This document shows positions 60,724 to 64,000 of a stretch of DNA of 64,000 nucleotides, piece after piece; position 1 is the stretch's first letter, and every line of letters starts with the position of its first letter. A program made the position numbers and the translations under genes. Source of the DNA: Nymphalis io (Eukaryota; Arthropoda; Insecta; Lepidoptera; Nymphalidae); NCBI RefSeq assembly GCF_905147045.1, contig NC_065904.1, positions 10,106,001-10,170,000 on the forward strand, in the 5' to 3' direction. The notes below the pieces were generated by a model that did no database searches, was not told where the DNA came from, and was given only the letters and a program-made list of their open reading frames with translations.

Positions 60724-60825
60724 ATGATGGAAGGTTCATTGAGTAAGTGGACAAATGTGATGAAAGGTTGGCAGTACAGGTGGTTCGTGTTGGATGAGAA
60801 TGCTGGCTTGCTCTCTTATTATACG
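60724..60825 (+). CDS. OSBPL9: First coding exon of an ORP9-type oxysterol-binding-protein-related protein
   Basis: Thirty-four codons, MMEGSLSKWTNVMKGW then QYRWFVLDENAGLLSYYT, ending at a good donor (gtaagt, 60826). This is the start of a PH domain: the beta1 'GxLSKWTN' and beta2-3 'WQYRWFVLD..AGLLSYY' strands are nearly identical to the N-terminus of vertebrate ORP9 and its insect orthologues. ORP9 moves sterol and phosphatidylinositol 4-phosphate between the ER and the trans-Golgi or endosomes, and the PH domain binds PI4P. Two adjacent ATGs occur (60724 and 60727); either could start. The next exon, which should continue the PH domain, is not within 60826-64000, so the intron exceeds 3.1 kb. 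It begins only 435 bp after the previous gene's stop. Confidence 0.88.
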
Positions 60826-61184
60826 GTAAGTGACGTTGATGTATCTTTAACAAAATCACAAGAGTTAAGTTACAAACTAAGTTAAACTTATAAATTATAT
60901 ATTTTAAACTGGAACCACCTATTTAATCAATTTACGGCTTTATATACTCATTAGAGAATCTCTACTATTTGTTTACTTAAAATATTAATGTTAGGAAAAT
61001 AATAAAAATAACGGCACTGTTTATCTTTCAAATCATAATTTAATTACATGTAAATATACACTATAATAAATATAACAAGTTATTATTTATGTTCTAATAT
61101 GCAGGCACATATTAGTGGTACACTTACAAAAGTTGGATACGTATAAAAAAAAAGTGTTATAACAATATTTTTTTCCTAATTTTC
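60826..61184. other. ORP9 intron / elongase 3' flank
   Basis: AT-rich. It contains the probable 3' UTR of the minus-strand elongase. No clear polyA signal for the minus strand was found. Confidence 0.5.
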
Positions 61185-61394
61185 CTAGTTATGTTTTGGT
61201 GTTTTTTTGACTTTATTCACATTTAAATTTCCTTTTTTGTCAACAGAATGTCCATAATTTGCCTTGAAAAACTTATAAAACATATAATAAACAAATATTA
61301 CATTAGGACAATACATCCATGCAAAGCTAAGAGACATGTTGCAATCTGGTAAAAACACTTGTGAACTATGCACCAATAGCAGTGTAAATTGAAC
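61185..61394 (-). CDS. Last exon of an ELOVL-type fatty-acid elongase
   Basis: On the minus strand the exon opens after an acceptor (cattttcag) and reads VQFTLLLVHSSQVFLPDCN, then MSLSFAWMYCPNVIFVYYMF, and ends with a Lys-rich tail KKTPKHN before TAG (61185-61187). It is 69 codons. The pattern matches the last two membrane helices and cytosolic tail of ELOVL proteins, where 'QF..L..H' is followed by 'DC' and 'Y.MF..F'. The family does the condensation step of very-long-chain fatty-acid synthesis in the ER membrane. The Lys-rich end fits ER retention, although it is not an exact KxKxx. Upstream exons with the catalytic HxxHH box lie beyond the window. Confidence 0.88.
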   Translation of the reverse strand, partial: VQFTLLLVHSSQVFLPDCNMSLSFAWMYCPNVIFVYYMFYKFFKANYGHSVDKKGNLNVNKVKKTPKHN

Positions 61395-61722
61395 CTGAAA
61401 ATGAAAAAAATGTTAAAACTCTTGTTTTTGTTAAAATACAATTTATTTCATAGGTTTTAGGACATTTTACTGTTAAGACTGTCATTTGCCATAAACAAAA
61501 AAATAACCCATCTTTAAAAAATAACTTATAATTCATTTCAACTTATTTTCTGTGAAATGATTTTTTATATTCATTCTATTGTATACATATTTACCTAGTA
61601 GAGTTATATTATCTCTGTATGTTATTATATTAAATGTTTATTGATATTATTAATCAACTATAATATTTTATGACATATAATTTCCAATTAGATGAAAAGA
61701 GAATTCACAATATTACACCTAC
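61395..61722 (-). other. Elongase intron (328 bp)
   Basis: AT-rich intron between the last two elongase exons. Nothing else is recognised in it. Confidence 0.85.
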
Positions 61723-61865
61723 CATTTGCATGATAGTTATCCACTTTTTATACTTATTAAGTAAGCCTTTTATTGTAGGACTTCCTTCTGAAGATAATAG
61801 ATAGTATGTGTACATAACTACATGTACTGAATTGTTTAACATTGGAGCGAAAGACACCATGCCAC
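61723..61865 (-). CDS. Penultimate exon of the ELOVL-type elongase
   Basis: 143 bp on the minus strand, acceptor 'ttttag' and donor 'gtaggt', in phase with the last exon (...ITIMQM joined to VQFTLL). It reads GMVSFAPMLNNSVHVVMYTY and then YLLSSEGSPTIKGLLNKYKK. The 'LNxxVHVxMYxYY' box is a hallmark of the ELOVL family and follows the HxxHH histidine box by about 30 residues in known members. The spacing and the 'KYKKWITIMQM-VQF' link also match. 'PxLNNSVHV' is a small departure from the more usual 'LNSFVHV'. Confidence 0.9.
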
Positions 61866-61992
61866 CTAAAATAAAAAAAAATATATATATATTTATATTT
61901 ACAAATAATGTTGTGTTCGTGACATTTGATGAGAATTAATTTTGTTGTGTAGCTCCCTATTAATTGTGAATTTCGACTTTATATACATGTAT

Positions 61993-62268
61993 TTTTGTAA
62001 CAGCCTGTGAATGTTCCACTGCTGGGCTAAGACCTCCTCTCCCTTTTTGAACAGCATGCTGCTCCAATGCGGGTTGGTGGACACATGTGGCAGTATTTCA
62101 ATGAAATTAGACACAGGCGGGTTTCCTCACGATGTTTTCCTTCACCGTAAAGCACGAGATGAATTATAATCACCAATTCAGCACATGAAAATTGGGTGCT
62201 TGCCCAGGTTTGAACCCACAATCATCGGTTAAGATTCACACGTTCTTACCACTGGGCCATCTCGGCTC
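61993..62268 (-). repeat. SINE-B with 10-bp target-site duplication
   Basis: Reverse copy of SINE-B, from 'gtaacagcctgtgaatg' to the head complement 'ccactgggccatctcggctc'. It is flanked by perfect 'atacatgtat' (61983-61992 and 62269-62278), a clear target-site duplication. It lies in the elongase intron. Confidence 0.92.
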
Positions 62269-62378
62269 ATACATGTATATTTCTACATATTATAGAATAA
62301 CATTCAATGTTATGTAGTTTAAATATTAATATGATCAATACTGATGAATAGTAAATATGTGTTTGTTATATTAAAGGT

Positions 62379-62645
62379 AATAATAATAATATCCTGGGAC
62401 ATTTTTCACACACGGCCATCTGATCCCAAATTAAGCTTGTACAAAGCTTGTGCTATGGAAACCAGGCAACTGATATACTACATATACTACTTTTCTTTTA
62501 TAAATACATACTTACATAGATAATTACACCCAGACTAAGGACAAACAGACATGTTCATGCACACAAATGTCTGTCCTGGATGGGAATCGAACCCACAACC
62601 TTCGGCGTGAAAGGCAAGTATTTACCAACCACGCCAACCGGCTCA
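62379..62645 (-). repeat. SINE-A, full length
   Basis: Reverse copy: (TAA)n start, 'tgggacatttttcacacacg', 'ggaatcgaacccacaacctt' (B-box complement) and 'ccaaccacgccaaccggctc' at the head. In the elongase/ORP9 introns, 110 bp from the SINE-B. Confidence 0.92.
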
Positions 62646-62936
62646 TCATTATAAATTATAAATAAAATTTTATATTGTAATGTATTGGTTTACATTATCA
62701 AATATGAATATAGACATAGCAACAATAGTGTATTTAATATATAGCAAGATTCACTTTGTTCCTTAAAGTAGTAATAAATTACTGATAAAGGTCTAATTAA
62801 GTAATTAACTTCTCAAATTATAGAATAATAAAGAGTTAAATAATTGATGTTATATTTCTAGCACTGATGCAATTGAAAGTTCTATTAGAAAATATATGTA
62901 CAAAAAATATATATTTAATAAATTATGCCATTATGG
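62646..62936. other. AT-rich intron sequence, nothing recognised
   Basis: No exon of either overlapping gene was found here on either strand. Confidence 0.6.
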
Positions 62937-64000
62937 CTTTTTTTTGATGAATTCTTTCTTTCAAAAGAAGCCTCAGAGGAGGTGGACCTGGCGAAGCCCC
63001 GATAACGTGACAAGGAACGAGATAGACTTTATCATTTCGAATAAAAGGCACATATTTAGAGATGTTTCAGTGATCAACAGGTTTAATACCGGAAGTGATC
63101 ACCGCTTGGTTCGAGGCACTCTAAATATCAACTTAAAAGCCGAAAGATCGAGAATGATGAGGTCTACTCTCCGACCTACCATGCTCCAAGCTGCTCAAGG
63201 CTCCGAAAAGTTCCAAATGGAACTTCAAAATCAATTCACCGCGTTGGAAACCATAAGCAGCATTGATGAGAGAACCGACACGCTGGTCAAAATACTGCAA
63301 AACACATCCCGCAAGTGTTTTCCGCCACAGAGAAGAGACAACGCACCAAAACTCTCTGCTGAGACACTCGAGCTCATGAGAAAACGACGAGAACTACCAT
63401 CGTTTTTGTCAGATAAGGCCTTAAACCGAACAATAAAAACGCTGACGCGACGCGATCTCCGACGCTCCAATACCCGTGCCATCAAGGCTGCGATTGAGCA
63501 AAATCGGGGATCGAAAGTGTTCGCTCGCAAGTTTGGGAGGCCGCGTCTGACAAAACTTAAAACTGAAAATGGTGGGGTCGTTACCTCTAGGCCTGAGATT
63601 ATCGGAGAAGTAGAGAGGTTTTATGGGCAGTTGTTCTCTTCAAGATCGGATAAACCCGTGGGAATCAGTATTGATGACCAGCGCGCCCCTCTTATGCGCC
63701 ATTACTCCGAGGAGCTCCCGGTCGTTGACCAAGGAGAGATTAGGGCGGCTCTAGAACAGCTTAAAAACAACAAAGCTCCGGGAGATGACGGAATCACAAC
63801 AGAGTTGCTTAAGGCAGGCGGGACTCCGGTCCTGAAAGAGCTAGTAAGCCTCTTTAATTCCGTCATCCAACATGGCAAGACCCCGGAAACGTGGAGCGGG
63901 AGTGAGGTGGTACTGTTTTTCAAGAAAGGTGATAAAACCCTCTTGAAAAACTACAGACCAATCTCCCTCCTGAGTCACGTGTATAAGCTGTTCTCAAGAG
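62937..64000 (+). mobile_element. RTE-type LINE, 5'-truncated, runs off the window
   Basis: A sharp change from AT-rich to balanced composition marks the insertion at about 62937. It starts inside the endonuclease, so its 5' end is missing. It lies on the plus strand, with ORP9 and against the elongase, inside both introns. The fragments at 5618 and 46440 are 3' ends of related elements. Confidence 0.9.
62947..64000 (+). CDS. Endonuclease/reverse-transcriptase ORF of the RTE-type LINE (partial at both ends)
   Basis: An uninterrupted frame of 351 codons from the first Met (62947) to the window edge. It begins in the last quarter of the APE-type endonuclease: RRWTWRSPDNVTRNEIDFII and the catalytic SDHR motif at about residues 57-60. 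A linker of about 150 residues rich in Arg and Lys follows. The reverse-transcriptase start then appears: LKNNKAPGDDGITTELLKAG (RT block 1), then the FFKKGDKTLLKNYRPISLLS block at the very end. The polymerase active site should lie beyond 64000. There are no stops or shifts, so this is a young copy. The Met is just the first one in the truncated frame. Confidence 0.9.
   Translation, partial: MNSFFQKKPQRRWTWRSPDNVTRNEIDFIISNKRHIFRDVSVINRFNTGSDHRLVRGTLNINLKAERSRMMRSTLRPTMLQAAQGSEKFQMELQNQFTALETISSIDERTDTLVKILQNTSRKCFPPQRRDNAPKLSAETLELMRKRRELPSFLSDKALNRTIKTLTRRDLRRSNTRAIKAAIEQNRGSKVFARKFGRPRLTKLKTENGGVVTSRPEIIGEVERFYGQLFSSRSDKPVGISIDDQRAPLMRHYSEELPVVDQGEIRAALEQLKNNKAPGDDGITTELLKAGGTPVLKELVSLFNSVIQHGKTPETWSGSEVVLFFKKGDKTLLKNYRPISLLSHVYKLFSR

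Noticed and set aside
61185..61376. Elongase exon as a free-standing 63-residue gene
   Set aside because: The coding frame continues upstream to an acceptor at 61395 and joins the exon at 61723-61865 in phase.
1..64000. CRISPR arrays, operons, ribosome-binding sites or phage modules
   Set aside because: The window is clearly eukaryotic (introns, SINEs, LINEs); no regularly spaced short repeats were seen.

Overview
This window is AT-rich eukaryotic DNA, most likely from a moth or butterfly (Lepidoptera). The evidence is spliced genes with GT-AG introns, dense tRNA-derived SINEs with (ATT)n or A-rich tails, several non-LTR retrotransposon fragments (RTE, R1 and Jockey-like), a Ty3/Gypsy LTR element, and an insect-type ELOVL gene. 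I cannot name the species.

Region 1-26500 holds no gene I can defend. It is intergenic sequence peppered with four repeat families, named here for local use: SINE-A (tRNA-like head, (ATT)n tail), SINE-B (tRNA-like head, 'scored-sample' type of about 300 bp), SINE-C (tRNA-like head, (ATT)n tail) and Rep-D (about 280 bp, A-rich tail, no tRNA head).

Region 26600-60480 is one large gene on the + strand. A six-codon first exon (26727-26744) carries the start of a signal peptide. After a 29.4-kb intron, the signal peptide is completed at the first codons of a 3.5-kb exon (56190-59728), and a last exon follows (59959-60289). The product is a predicted secreted protein of 1295 residues, rich in Pro, Gln and Ser, with a long polyglutamine tract. 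Its first intron contains SINEs, an R1-like LINE with a second LINE nested in it, a 1.25-kb-spaced direct duplication, and a 5777-bp Ty3/Gypsy element.

The Ty3/Gypsy element (50261-56037) has identical 104-bp LTRs and lies in sense orientation only 152 bp before the splice acceptor of exon 2. It carries a small upstream frame for a membrane protein, broken at a T14 run, a gag with an internal TAG, a pol, and a 17-nt gag/pol window with a UUU_CGA motif that looks like a +1 frameshift site. Its reverse transcriptase has YLDN where YxDD is expected.

Region 60724-64000 holds the first coding exon of an ORP9-type oxysterol-binding protein (+). Downstream on the opposite strand are the last two exons of an ELOVL fatty-acid elongase, so the elongase probably lies inside the first intron of the ORP9 gene. 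The window ends in a 5'-truncated RTE-type LINE whose frame is still open at position 64000.
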